A DNA stretch of 64,000 nt from Planococcus maritimus (GCF_001592825.1 NZ_LTZG01000001.1:620001-684000), one strand, 5' to 3'. Shown: positions 23,994 through 33,189, numbered from the stretch's first letter. Notes: generated by a model from the sequence alone, not told the origin. A program made the numbers and translations.

Positions 23994-25205
23994 TCAGAAG
24001 ACAATCTGCTGGGCAGGCTCTTTGAGCGATACTTTGGCAACGCCCGTTTCTTCGGCAGCCCTAGCGACTGCTTCGGCGACCGCCTGTGCAACGCGCGGGT
24101 CGAACGGCTTCGGTATCACATAATCTTCGTGCAGTTCATGAGTCGCGATCAAGGAAGCGATCGCTTCGACTGCGGCAATTTTCATCGCATCGTTGATGTC
24201 GCTCGCCTGCACATCGAGCGCACCACGGAACAGTCCTGGAAAGGCCAGTACATTATTGACTTGATTGGCAAAATCAGAACGCCCTGTCCCAATGACCCGT
24301 GCACCGGCTGACTTTGCAGCGTGCGGCAAAATTTCCGGATTCGGGTTTGCCATCGCGAAAATGACAGGATCGTCATTCATGGTACGCACCATACTTTCCT
24401 TCAATGCGCCTTCCGCCGAAACGCCGACGAACACGTCTGCTCCGGCGATGACGTCCGTCAACTGACCTTGCTCCATTTGGTAATTGCTCATTTCTGCGAC
24501 TTCTGCTTTAAAAGGATTCATGCCATTCGGGCGTCCTTTATATATCGCGCCTTTCGTATCGCACATGACGATATGGCTGAACCCGAACTTCGCAAGTAAT
24601 TTGACGATGGCGATGCCTGCTGCCCCTGCACCATTGACCACTACTTTGACATCTTCAATTTCTTTTTCGACCAGCTTTAGAGAATTAATCAGCCCGGCAA
24701 GTGTCACGATCGCGGTGCCGTGCTGGTCATCATGGAACACCGGGATATTCATTTCCTGTTTCAGGCGTTGCTCCACAATAAAGCAAGTCGGGGCGGCAAT
24801 GTCTTCTAAGTTGACGCCGCCAAAGCCCGGTTCGAGCAATTTGACGGTTCGGATGATTTCTTCGGCATCTGTTGTGTCCAGGCAGATGGGAAATGCATCC
24901 ACACCGGCAAATTCCTTAAACAATAATGCTTTTCCTTCCATGACTGGCAGTGCTGCTTGAGGCCCAATATTGCCGAGTCCCAGTACGGCAGTACCATCTG
25001 TAATGACCGCGACCGTATTGCCTTTCATCGTGTATTCATGCACCTTGCTTGGATCGGCATGGATTTCGCGGCACGGAGCTGCAACGCCAGGAGAATAGGC
25101 GAGGCTTAGATCCCTCTCATTTTTCACAGCCACTTTTGAACGAATCTCCAATTTCCCTTGATGCCTTTTATGCAAGCTCAGCGAATCGTTTTTCAGATCG
25201 GTCAT
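23994..25205 (-). CDS. NAD(P)-dependent malic enzyme
   Basis: A 403-residue oxidative decarboxylase converting malate to pyruvate. Segments visible are SLAYSPGVAAPCREI, GNTVAVITDGTAVLGLGNIGP, GGVNLEDIAAPTCF, PVFHDDQHGTAIV, and the nucleotide site VVNGAGAAGIAIVKLL. This is the short bacterial form without the C-terminal phosphotransacetylase-like domain. I start at ATG 25205. ATG 25214 sits only 1 nt from GGGAG. It has its own terminator and is likely a single-gene unit. Cofactor choice (NAD or NADP) is not settled by sequence. Confidence 0.94.
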   Translation of the reverse strand: MTDLKNDSLSLHKRHQGKLEIRSKVAVKNERDLSLAYSPGVAAPCREIHADPSKVHEYTMKGNTVAVITDGTAVLGLGNIGPQAALPVMEGKALLFKEFAGVDAFPICLDTTDAEEIIRTVKLLEPGFGGVNLEDIAAPTCFIVEQRLKQEMNIPVFHDDQHGTAIVTLAGLINSLKLVEKEIEDVKVVVNGAGAAGIAIVKLLAKFGFSHIVMCDTKGAIYKGRPNGMNPFKAEVAEMSNYQMEQGQLTDVIAGADVFVGVSAEGALKESMVRTMNDDPVIFAMANPNPEILPHAAKSAGARVIGTGRSDFANQVNNVLAFPGLFRGALDVQASDINDAMKIAAVEAIASLIATHELHEDYVIPKPFDPRVAQAVAEAVARAAEETGVAKVSLKEPAQQIVF

Positions 25206-25343
25206 TTGCCTCATCTCCCTTTTGATTATAATTGTTTATTATATCCCCTCCTCGCTAAATTGAAAGACTTTTCGTATAATTCTGATTAATATCAGACTTT
25301 AGGCTGATAGAGAAAGAGTGTAGTCCCATTAGTCCCTAAAATA

Positions 25344-25386
25344 AAACAGACGGAGAAAAAGAAATTCCTTTTCCCCGTCTGTTTTT
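25344..25386. terminator. Bidirectional terminator
   Basis: AAACAGACGG (25344-25353) pairs with CCGTCTGTTT (25375-25384) with further internal pairing of purine and pyrimidine tracts. It lies 76 bp beyond the lipoprotein gene on the minus strand. Confidence 0.75.
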
Positions 25387-25461
25387 CATTTATCGGTGAG
25401 GTTCCTAAAAGTCTCTTTTCGTGACCTTTTGGGACAGCCCTTATCTAATAAATCTATCCGT

Positions 25462-26187
25462 TCACTTTATGGGTTCGCCAAGTTCGATGGAGGCGAGTGT
25501 AGACGTGACCGCCATCTCATCTGGATCGTCGACATTTCCACGGAATTCACGTTTCACTTCACCGTAGCCTTCGACAAAATAGTTCCGGTTGACCGCGCCG
25601 TCTTCTCCCTCAAACGATTCAAGCATGAATACGCCATCGAAATTTTGTAATGGCGTCTCTAAGCTAGTTCCGGTTTCGACAACAGTCGCATCACCGATTT
25701 CCTGTCCTTCTTCAATTGGGAATTCCAGATAGGTCGAAATCACATCCAAAGCTTCCAATTCCTCAAAGCTCGCTGTGTACTCATCATAAAATTCGCCTTC
25801 TTGTTTGACTAGTTCAATACGGTCATCATGCAAACGATAGACTCTCAACACCACGGTGCCGCCATTTTCTTCGTAAGTCGCGACATGATTCGCCTCCATA
25901 TAATCGGTTCTCAACGTAAACTCGGCAAATTCGTTGCCGTAACCTTCGAACCTTGCAGTCGACCCATCTTCAAGGAAATAATCATACGGATCGGCAGTGG
26001 CCTCTTCGCTGTCATGGCTGTCTCCGCTGGTGCTTTCCGCTGGCATTTCTTTCGATGACTCTTCTTCCTGAACAGCATCTTCCTGCGCCGTATCTTCACT
26101 AGGTTCCTCTATCACCGTATCCTGCGTTCCACAGCCAGCCACTGTAAGTACAAATGCCAGCCCTCCTAAACCAAAGCCATATTTCAT
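25462..26187 (-). CDS. Acidic lipoprotein of unknown function
   Basis: A 241-residue lipoprotein. A type II signal peptide with lipobox LTVAG-C ends at about residue 19, followed by a long Glu/Ser/Asp-rich linker (about 20-65) and a folded domain (PYDYFLEDGSTARFEGYGNE, VVLRVYRLHDDRIELVKQEG). ATG 26187 follows AAGGAGGAG. The upstream in-frame codons lie before that site. The domain is reminiscent of other Bacillales lipoproteins with a repeated beta-strand pattern, but I cannot name it. An 18-bp palindrome lies upstream. Confidence 0.82.
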   Translation of the reverse strand: MKYGFGLGGLAFVLTVAGCGTQDTVIEEPSEDTAQEDAVQEEESSKEMPAESTSGDSHDSEEATADPYDYFLEDGSTARFEGYGNEFAEFTLRTDYMEANHVATYEENGGTVVLRVYRLHDDRIELVKQEGEFYDEYTASFEELEALDVISTYLEFPIEEGQEIGDATVVETGTSLETPLQNFDGVFMLESFEGEDGAVNRNYFVEGYGEVKREFRGNVDDPDEMAVTSTLASIELGEPIK

Positions 26188-26224
26188 CAACTCTCCTCCT
26201 TTTAAAAAAATCATCCGTTCAATT

Positions 26225-26242
26225 TAACTGAATATTCAGTTA
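26225..26242. promoter_or_regulatory. Perfect 18-bp palindrome upstream of the lipoprotein gene
   Basis: TAACTGAATATTCAGTTA is its own reverse complement and lies 37 bp before the lipoprotein start codon, in a position suitable for a repressor. The core TGAATATTCA recurs at 43901. Confidence 0.45.
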
Positions 26243-26287
26243 TAAATGAACAAAAAACACCCAAATGCTCTTGGTTTATCTACCTGA

Positions 26288-26617
26288 TTATAGATGGAGT
26301 GAATCATGGTAGATCGGCTTCAGATGGATGTCGTATTCTTTCCGCACTTCGTTCAAATCATAAATATGTCCTCGAAATTCCGGGTCTTCGAGTTTTTCGA
26401 TCTGTTCATGCACAAGATCCGCAAAATATACGCCGACAGCTACGCCTTTTGGATATTTACGCTTCACTTCTGCCACAAAATCGTCTGTCAGCTCTTGATT
26501 GAAAGCATGATAAAGCGCCGCATTCACCACAGTCAAGGAATCTTTCGTCGCATAGGAAACAACATAATAATTGCCATATTCGTCTTTCAGAAGATCGCGT
26601 TCAGCTTCTATGTTCAT
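26288..26617 (-). CDS. Conserved-looking small protein of unknown function
   Basis: A 109-residue soluble protein with an excellent ribosome binding site (AGGAGGAG) and mixed alpha/beta composition (NYYVVSYATKDSLTVVNAALYHAF, then a VAVGVYFADLVHEQIEKL segment). It has no signal peptide, membrane segment or metal-binding motif. I recognise no family. It is on the same strand as the lipoprotein gene, 100 bp upstream of it, but an operator-like palindrome lies between them. Confidence 0.7.
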   Translation of the reverse strand: MNIEAERDLLKDEYGNYYVVSYATKDSLTVVNAALYHAFNQELTDDFVAEVKRKYPKGVAVGVYFADLVHEQIEKLEDPEFRGHIYDLNEVRKEYDIHLKPIYHDSLHL

Positions 26618-26702
26618 TCTCTTCTCCTCCTTTTAACACTATTACTTGTCCATACCCTCAGGAAGCTTGGCGGAAACAGATTCAGCCTACATCTGAATCC
26701 AT

Positions 26703-26744
26703 AAAAAAATCACCTGCACGCCTTTTGAAGACACATAGGTGATT
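26703..26744 (-). terminator. Terminator of the YeiH-like remnant
   Basis: AATCACCT (26708-26715) pairs with AGGTGATT (26737-26744) and leads into a T7 tract on the minus strand. It persists although the gene before it is broken. Confidence 0.75.
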
Positions 26745-26748
26745 CCAA

Positions 26749-27125
26749 TCAATACGCCATCTGCACCAAATCGCCAAACAGTAAAATGTGCAATAAACTG
26801 ATCGACCCGACAGAAATGGCAGCAAGCAAGCCGATGTAAAACGGCTTCAATCCCATGCCGCGGAATATTTTCAAATTGGTCGACAGCCGAAACCGCTTAC
26901 AAATAATTCCGGCAATTTGACCCTATTGCGGACGATGATTCCGAGCAAAATCGCTATAAAAATCCCCGATACCGGGCTTTTTCCGCCTTCCGGCAATAGC
27001 CCAGCCACCTCGAGTGCAGCGCCGATCAGATCAGCCCCGTAAATCCCTGCCCACATCACTAACAAACAAAGGGCCAGGCCTGGAAGCAGCCTGGCCCTTC
27101 GCCGATTTTTCGTGTTTTCACTCAC
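26749..27125 (-). pseudogene. YeiH/YadS-type sulfate exporter-like gene with internal deletion and frameshift
   Basis: The first 78 codons read as the N-terminus of a UPF0324/YeiH membrane protein (LLPGLALCLLVMWAGIYGAD, then SGIFIAILLGIIVRNRVKLPE). The frame then ends soon after SGFGCRPI. In another frame at 26749-26885 the sequence resumes as the family C-terminus (LSTNLKIFRGMGLKPFYIG, then LLAAISVGSISLLHILLFG, stop TGA). Full-length members have about 330-350 residues, so roughly 200 central residues are missing. The remnant keeps a terminator. It cannot encode a working transporter. Confidence 0.82.
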
Positions 27126-27202
27126 ATTAATCTGCTCTTTGCGAACCGCCTTTTGATTTGTACTAATCGTACCACCAAAATGCAGCTCCGTCTAAAAGAC
27201 GT

Positions 27203-28411
27203 TTAGTCCAAGATTTCTTCCAGCAGTTTGATGATGCGTTGCTGCTGCTCCGGCTGCAAGTCAGACCCTGAAGGTAAACAAAGTCCCTCTGCAAACAATT
27301 TTTCACTGACCGCGGTCTTGCCGTGAGGATTATGCGAATAGAATTTACACCCGGCAAACAAGGGCTGCAGATGAAGTGGTTTCCAAACGCGGCGTGATTC
27401 AATATTTTCCGTTTCCAGCGATTCACGGATGTCATCAGGCGACCGGTCGGTTTTGGCCGGATCGAGCAACATGACGGTCAGCCAGCGGTTCGAACGTGTC
27501 CCTTCTAGTTCGGGCTGAAATTTCACTGCTTCATGTTTGCTGAGAACAGCAGAATAGCGCCCAAAAACAGCGCGACGAGCGGAAACGCGCAGTTCAATTG
27601 CCTCAAGCTGCGCACGCCCGATCCCTGCCAGAACATTGCTCATCCGGTAATTATAGCCGACACGGCTATGTTCATAAAACGCCGCGTCATCTTTTGCTTG
27701 AGAGGCAAGAAATCTCGCTTGTGCGACTCCTTTGCGATCATTTGACACAAGCATGCCCCCGCCGGAAGTTGTAATGATTTTATTGCCATTGAATGAATAA
27801 ATGCCGTATGCCCCAAGACTCCCCGTCTTTTTCCCTTTATAGGTCGACCCCAGTGATTCCGCTGCATCCTCAACTACAGGCACTCCGTAATGATTGCAAA
27901 GGGCCAGCAGCTCGTCCATGCGCGCGCTTTGTCCATAAATATGTACAATGACCACCGCTTTGGGAAGCTTGCCCTCTTGTTCAGCTGCGGCAAATGCTTT
28001 TTGCAGCGCCCACGGAGACATATTCCATGTTTCTTCTTCTGAATCTATGAAGACAGGTTCCGCTCCTGCGTAAAGGATCGGATTAGCACTCGCCACGAAC
28101 GTCAAACTGGAGCAAAACACACGGTCCCCTTTTCCAACTCCTAATAACTGCAATGCCAAATGAATTGCAGCTGTCCCTGAAGACAAAGCAGCCGCCGCTT
28201 GGGTCGTAGCATACGCCGCCATTTCCAACTCGAACTGGTTGACGTTTTCCCCCATTGGCGCAATCCAATTGGACTCGAATGCCTCACGAATATACGTTTG
28301 TTCATTGCCTGTCATATGTGGGGCAGAAAGAAAAATCCTGTTCTTTGATATTTCTTTTAGCGGAACCGGAAACGGCACTACCGATGCTCCTGCATTTTGT
28401 CGAATGTTCAT
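27203..28411 (-). CDS. DegT/DnrJ/EryC1/StrS sugar aminotransferase
   Basis: A 402-residue PLP enzyme that aminates a nucleotide-linked keto-sugar. Family segments are NRIFLSAPHMTGNEQTYI, ALSSGTAAIHLALQLLGVG, VVEDAAESLGSTYKGK, and the PLP Lys in IYSFNGNKIITTSGGG. It resembles PglE/EpsN-type enzymes. The partner 4,6-dehydratase would be the EpsC/PglF-like protein encoded two genes upstream. ATG 28411 follows GAGGAGG. It is the last intact gene of the exopolysaccharide operon. Confidence 0.92.
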   Translation of the reverse strand: MNIRQNAGASVVPFPVPLKEISKNRIFLSAPHMTGNEQTYIREAFESNWIAPMGENVNQFELEMAAYATTQAAAALSSGTAAIHLALQLLGVGKGDRVFCSSLTFVASANPILYAGAEPVFIDSEEETWNMSPWALQKAFAAAEQEGKLPKAVVIVHIYGQSARMDELLALCNHYGVPVVEDAAESLGSTYKGKKTGSLGAYGIYSFNGNKIITTSGGGMLVSNDRKGVAQARFLASQAKDDAAFYEHSRVGYNYRMSNVLAGIGRAQLEAIELRVSARRAVFGRYSAVLSKHEAVKFQPELEGTRSNRWLTVMLLDPAKTDRSPDDIRESLETENIESRRVWKPLHLQPLFAGCKFYSHNPHGKTAVSEKLFAEGLCLPSGSDLQPEQQQRIIKLLEEILD

Positions 28412-28444
28412 GTACAACAGCCTCCTCTTCATTCCTCGGCATGT

Positions 28445-29833
28445 TCAGCCAATGCCGTAATCGTTTGGGCAAGTTTTTGGTAATTGCAAATTGTTGATAA
28501 TCAGACCCGCTGGCCCCATCTCTTTTGAAAAATCGTTTAAACGTCCTTTAACAGTAAAACGCATGTCCTCACCAAAAATATTGGCCATTTCCTGGGTAAT
28601 ATCCCGTTCAAGTTGTGCAGGGACAACTGCAATTCCGCTGATCCACACCTCGATCGCTTCGATGGAGTTTTGGACAAATTGCATGGAAGGTGCGACTTGC
28701 TGGAATTTTTCTTGAATAGTCGCTAAATACAAACTGGTCACCCTGCCCCTGCTTTTGGATTGCAAAAAAGCAGATATAGGTTTGGATGGTTTGCGAACCA
28801 ATGGATGCACACTGCCGCATGGACATGGGCAATTTACCGGCATCCATTGCTCGTCAATTTTCAAACGGATTAAGGGAGTTCCTTTCGTGTGGAAACGAGT
28901 CAACAGAACTTCGCCGTCATCCGTAAACTCCATCACTCCCGTCCGCATATTGAAATGCAGATTTCCTGCTACGCATTCAGAAAGAAAGGGTGAGCGTTCA
29001 GTTTTCATGCTCCACTGACGGACAAAACAGCCGAATGCGTTTTCGATTTCCGCACGCTCGCTTTCTACTAAAAACTCCGTTTCCACAAAAATGGTGATCA
29101 CTTGAAAATTCAATAGAATCCGCTGTTCATTGATATAACGTGCAAGTGCAAGTATTGCTTGAGGCAATCCATCGATGAAGTCAGGGCGAAAACCATTTAA
29201 ATTGTTTACTAGCGCTGAAAAATATTGATTCGTACAATGGTCGACTGAATACAGGCGCTGATTGAGATAATAAATATCACGCCAGAAGGCCCCTTGTTTT
29301 TGGGCAGCAGGAACAAAATTTCCGGAATCGAAAGTCGCGCGCTTCATCTCCAGATTGATGGCCCCATGCTGTTTTTTGAAATGGTCTACAGTCGCTGTTT
29401 GTTTTTGCCAATCCGCATTAGCCAACCTTAAATGAGGCGGTTGCCCAGTTCTTGCAGTTGCATAGGCGTCTTTTTTCCTGCCGATAGCTTGTGTATAGAT
29501 GTCGTCGATCCGATTATTGAACAAAGTTTCTTCAAGAATTGGCAACTGCTGCAAATCGCTGGCACATTGAATATCCGCTAAATCACGCCCATACATCCCT
29601 TTGTAAAATGAACTATTCTCTGCCGCATGGTGGAGCAGCAAGCGAAGTTCGAAATCCTGGTGTTTTTGCTCGGACTGGCGGTCTGTTTCATCCATACCGG
29701 AAAGTTGATGAAGATATCGGTAGTAGCCCATGCCATACCGTTTTCGTGAGTGGGCATATTCCCGGAAACTGAGCAATAAATTTTGGAGGTAAACGGGAGA
29801 ATTCCCATACAGTTCTGTTGATAGCAGCTTCAC
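28445..29833 (-). CDS. CapK/PaaK-like protein with degenerate ANL active site
   Basis: A 462-residue protein of the phenylacetate-CoA ligase-like CapK family found in polysaccharide clusters. The N-terminus (ELRLLLHHAAENSSFYKGMY), YGxTE-like segment (RQWSMKTERSPFLSEC) and C-terminal CPCGS Cys group support this. The adenylation A3 motif, normally TSGTTGxPK, reads ATARTGQPPHLRL, so nucleotide binding is doubtful. It lies between the 4,6-dehydratase and the aminotransferase genes. A role in attaching or recognising an acyl or amino acid on the sugar is possible but unproven. Confidence 0.75.
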   Translation of the reverse strand: MKLLSTELYGNSPVYLQNLLLSFREYAHSRKRYGMGYYRYLHQLSGMDETDRQSEQKHQDFELRLLLHHAAENSSFYKGMYGRDLADIQCASDLQQLPILEETLFNNRIDDIYTQAIGRKKDAYATARTGQPPHLRLANADWQKQTATVDHFKKQHGAINLEMKRATFDSGNFVPAAQKQGAFWRDIYYLNQRLYSVDHCTNQYFSALVNNLNGFRPDFIDGLPQAILALARYINEQRILLNFQVITIFVETEFLVESERAEIENAFGCFVRQWSMKTERSPFLSECVAGNLHFNMRTGVMEFTDDGEVLLTRFHTKGTPLIRLKIDEQWMPVNCPCPCGSVHPLVRKPSKPISAFLQSKSRGRVTSLYLATIQEKFQQVAPSMQFVQNSIEAIEVWISGIAVVPAQLERDITQEMANIFGEDMRFTVKGRLNDFSKEMGPAGLIINNLQLPKTCPNDYGIG

Positions 29834-29870
29834 TTTGCATCCCCCCTGCGCTTATCGGCAGTTACTGTAA

Positions 29871-31730
29871 TCAGGCCAATCCCCCTTCGATTTTCCATTG
29901 TTCCTGCCACGCTGTTTCTTTTGCTTTGTCTTCTTTTGGGCGATTCGCGAGCTTCAATAAAGTATCGCGAATTTCCTGTTCTTCCATACCGGGAAGCTTT
30001 TTCAGAATCCGGCTAATTTCCACTTGGCTGATTGGCGTCGCTTTACCAATATGGATTTTCGCAAATACTTTTTCCGATTGAATTTCACTCGGATCAAGCA
30101 ATTCTTCATAAAGTTTTTCACCAGGACGCATGCCTGTATATTTGATTTGAATTTCATCTTCTTCAAAACCAGACAAACGAATCATATTGCGTGCCAAGTC
30201 GACGATTTTTACCGGTTCTCCCATATCCAGCACGAACACTTCCCCGCCCGTTGCAAGCATGCCCGCCTGGATGACCAAGCGCGAAGCTTCCGGAATCGTC
30301 ATAAAATAACGCGTCATTTTAGGATCTGTAATGGTTACAGGCCCACCTTTTTCAATTTGTTCGCGGAACAAGGGCACGACACTTCCTCTAGAGCCGAGGA
30401 CATTGCCGAAACGAACTGCCGCGAATGTCGTCTTGGATGAAACCGCTAAATTTTGGACGACCATTTCTGCAAAGCGCTTGGAGGCCCCCATGATGTTCGG
30501 CGGATTGACGGCTTTGTCAGTGGAAATCATGACAAAATTTCCGACTCCATGGCGGTCAGCCGCTTCCGCGACATTTTTCGTGCCAAAAATATTGTTCTTC
30601 ACGGCTTCGAGCGGATTTGCTTCCATTAACGGCACATGTTTATGGGCTGCCGCATGATAGATGATATCCGGTTTGAATTTTCCGACCATCTCAAATATCC
30701 GGTCGCGGTCCTGGATATCTGCGATAATCGGCACGATGTCGATTTCTTTCGGCACTTTTGCGCGCAGCTCGCGGTCGATTGTATAAATCGAGTTTTCTCC
30801 GTGGCCTAGCAATAACAGGCGTGCGGGTTTAAAAGCGCTGATTTGCCTGCAAATTTCCGAGCCGATCGACCCACCGGCGCCAGTGACCATAATGCTCTTG
30901 CCGGCAATTTTTTCCGTTAAGGCTTCCATATCCAAACGGACTTCTTCGCGGCCGAGAAGATCCTCGATTTTCACATCACGGATATCGCTGACTTTAACTT
31001 TGCCTACCATCAAATCTTCAATTCGTGGAATGGTTTGCACTTTAAGTCCTGTATCGATGCACAGTTTCGTCACTTCCGCCATTTCTCTTTTCGACAGCGA
31101 CGGGATCGCAATGACGATCTGGTCGATTTCGTTATGTGCAGCCAGCCTTGGAATTTCCGAGATCGGTCCAGCCACTTCTATCCCGAAAATCTCCAATCCC
31201 CATTTCGTGCGGTTATCATCGATAAAGAGAATGGGCTTTCGCCCCCATTGCGGATTTTGCTTCATTTGCCGAACAATCATCCGCCCCGCTTCTCCGGCCC
31301 CGACCACAAGCGTACGGCTTAATTGACCTTCACTTCTGCGTGGTTCGCGTTCATGAAAAACGCGGAACGAAAAACGCGAAGCCCCAAGGAACAAGATGAG
31401 GAACATCCAGGTTAGTGCTAAAATCCGAACAAATACCCCACCTGTCTGGATATACTGCATAACCGTTGCCACGAACATCGTTAAAGTGACCGCTTTGACA
31501 ATCGATTTCAACTCATGGACTGAGGCGAAAGCCCACACTTTCCGGTAAAGCCCATAATGCCAGGCAAAAGAATGATGGGCGATAAATAAAGTGATCGTCA
31601 TGAGCAATAGCAGCCGGTTCGATAAGATATTGTCAAAAGGCAATAAAAACAAATAACAGAGATACGTTGCTGAGAGGATGATCAGCGAGTCGATCAAGAA
31701 TAATGAAGTATAGCGTCTAGTAATCGTCAT
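29871..31730 (-). CDS. Membrane-bound nucleotide-sugar 4,6-dehydratase (EpsC/PglF/CapD-like)
   Basis: A 619-residue protein. Four N-terminal membrane helices (about residues 10-110) precede a first Rossmann domain (LVVGAGEAGRMIVRQMK) and a catalytic extended SDR domain (VTGAGGSIGSEICRQ, then ADIQDRDRI, with MISTDKAVNPPNIMGASKR holding the active-site region). The classical Tyr-x-x-x-Lys appears as M-x-x-x-K, as in the PglF/CapD branch of UDP-GlcNAc 4,6-dehydratases. It provides the keto-sugar used by the aminotransferase. Confidence 0.93.
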   Translation of the reverse strand: MTITRRYTSLFLIDSLIILSATYLCYLFLLPFDNILSNRLLLLMTITLFIAHHSFAWHYGLYRKVWAFASVHELKSIVKAVTLTMFVATVMQYIQTGGVFVRILALTWMFLILFLGASRFSFRVFHEREPRRSEGQLSRTLVVGAGEAGRMIVRQMKQNPQWGRKPILFIDDNRTKWGLEIFGIEVAGPISEIPRLAAHNEIDQIVIAIPSLSKREMAEVTKLCIDTGLKVQTIPRIEDLMVGKVKVSDIRDVKIEDLLGREEVRLDMEALTEKIAGKSIMVTGAGGSIGSEICRQISAFKPARLLLLGHGENSIYTIDRELRAKVPKEIDIVPIIADIQDRDRIFEMVGKFKPDIIYHAAAHKHVPLMEANPLEAVKNNIFGTKNVAEAADRHGVGNFVMISTDKAVNPPNIMGASKRFAEMVVQNLAVSSKTTFAAVRFGNVLGSRGSVVPLFREQIEKGGPVTITDPKMTRYFMTIPEASRLVIQAGMLATGGEVFVLDMGEPVKIVDLARNMIRLSGFEEDEIQIKYTGMRPGEKLYEELLDPSEIQSEKVFAKIHIGKATPISQVEISRILKKLPGMEEQEIRDTLLKLANRPKEDKAKETAWQEQWKIEGGLA

Positions 31731-31763
31731 GTCGTCAGCTCCTTCACCTCGCGCAAGTACCGC

Positions 31764-32465
31764 TTAGTAATTGTATTCATAGCTATAATAGTGGTCTTTG
31801 CTGAGTTTGTAGTTATTCATCACGACCCCCACGATATAGGCTTTGGAAGTCGTTAAACTGTCGCGTGCTTTGATGGCGCTTTGCTTTTCCGTCTTGCCTG
31901 TATTAACGACAAGCACCGTTCCATCACATTTATTCGCCATGATTTTGGAATCCGATACCGACAAGATTGGCGGCGAGTCGAAAATAATTAAATCGTAACG
32001 TTCCTTCATCTTTTCGATTAATCGATCGAGCATTGGTGAATCCAGTAGTTCTGCCGGATTGTGGGGAATCTGCCCGGAAGTCAGCAATTCTAAGCCTTGG
32101 ATGCCGCTGTCTCGGACACTTTGCTCAAGTTCACCTTTGCCAATTAGCAAATTCGACAACCCCATATGGTTATTCAAGTGGAAGGTATGATGCAACGTGG
32201 GCTTACGCATATCCGCATCGACAAGCAGCACCTTTTTTCCAGATTCAGCGAAGACGATCGCCATATTGGCTGAAGTCGTCGATTTCCCTTCTTCTTTTGA
32301 AGCAGAAGTGAACAAAAGCGTCTTCATTTCGTTTCCGGGTAAAGAGAAATTAATGGTTGTACGGATAGTCCGGTACTGTTCGCTGATTACCGAGTTAGGT
32401 TTAATACGTGCTACCAACTTTCGGGCGAGCGGCCGTTTTGACGCTGTCTGTTTCAACATTCTCAT
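31764..32465 (-). CDS. CpsD/CapB family bacterial tyrosine kinase (EpsB-like)
   Basis: A 233-residue BY-kinase. Walker A is TSASKEEGKSTTSANMA, Walker A' is VLLVDADMRKPTLH, and Walker B is IIFDSPPILSVSD. The C-terminal Tyr cluster (HYYSYEYNY) is the autophosphorylation tail. N-terminal NSVISEQYRTIRTTINF is the usual contact region. It is activated by the Wzz-like protein encoded upstream and controls polymer length. ATG 32465 lies 4 nt after GGAG and ATG 32459 lies 10 nt after, so either may be used. The gene overlaps its activator gene by 65 bp. Confidence 0.93.
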   Translation of the reverse strand: MRMLKQTASKRPLARKLVARIKPNSVISEQYRTIRTTINFSLPGNEMKTLLFTSASKEEGKSTTSANMAIVFAESGKKVLLVDADMRKPTLHHTFHLNNHMGLSNLLIGKGELEQSVRDSGIQGLELLTSGQIPHNPAELLDSPMLDRLIEKMKERYDLIIFDSPPILSVSDSKIMANKCDGTVLVVNTGKTEKQSAIKARDSLTTSKAYIVGVVMNNYKLSKDHYYSYEYNY

Positions 32466-33189
32466 CCAACTCCATTCTGTCAGTGTGTTTCGAAGATTTA
32501 TCAGTTTTGCCTAAGTCGCCGACCGGGCTCACGATGCCAAGCACTTGCAGGCCAAGCAATTCATCGATATCTTCTTCCGTGCGCACCGTCGTATTCAATT
32601 GGTCCAGGACAATCGCAAGGCCGGTCCCAAGCATGAAGCCGATAATCGCACCTACTGCCATATTGAACAGTGGATCCGGCTTGACTGGTTCAGGGCTCGC
32701 TGTCATCATCGCTGGTGCCAAAATACTGACATTGTCGACACGCATCAGATTGCGGATTTCCTGTTCAAATACTTTAGCGGTCGTATTGGCAATCAACACA
32801 GCCTGCTGCATCGATTCGTCTTCGACTTCTAAAGTCACGACTTGCGAATCCTCGATGCTGGAAACTTCGATTCGCTCGTTCAGTGACTGCACTGTCTCAT
32901 TCAAGCCGAGTTCATTGATGACTTCCGTCAAAATTGCCGGGCTCTTGATGATTACGTTATAGGTACTAATCAATTGCAGGTTTGTATCAATATCCTGCAT
33001 GCTGAATTCTTGTGCATTTGCTGGTGCTTTATTGACGAGAATTTGTGTGGAAGCTTCATAAACTGGCTTCATCCACAAATAGCTGACAGCGGCTGCGATG
33101 GCGACAAAAGCAACAGTCATCGCCAAAAGGAGCGGCAAGCGCTTTTTCATATTCTTAAAAAATTCCTTCATATTGAATGTACTTTCCAT
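32401..33189 (-). CDS. Wzz/YveK-type polysaccharide co-polymerase (EpsA-like)
   Basis: A 262-residue chain-length determinant and kinase activator. Two membrane helices flank an extracytoplasmic domain: TM1 about 18-39 (LPLLLAMTVAFVAIAAAV) and TM2 about 175-196 (MAVGAIIGFMLGTGLAIVL), with the Pro-rich approach EPVKPDPLFN. The cytoplasmic tail has TVRTEEDIDELLGLQVLG and a long charged extension that overlaps the kinase gene. It leads the operon or follows the DUF4870 gene. Confidence 0.92.
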   Translation of the reverse strand: MESTFNMKEFFKNMKKRLPLLLAMTVAFVAIAAAVSYLWMKPVYEASTQILVNKAPANAQEFSMQDIDTNLQLISTYNVIIKSPAILTEVINELGLNETVQSLNERIEVSSIEDSQVVTLEVEDESMQQAVLIANTTAKVFEQEIRNLMRVDNVSILAPAMMTASPEPVKPDPLFNMAVGAIIGFMLGTGLAIVLDQLNTTVRTEEDIDELLGLQVLGIVSPVGDLGKTDKSSKHTDRMELDENVETDSVKTAARPKVGSTY

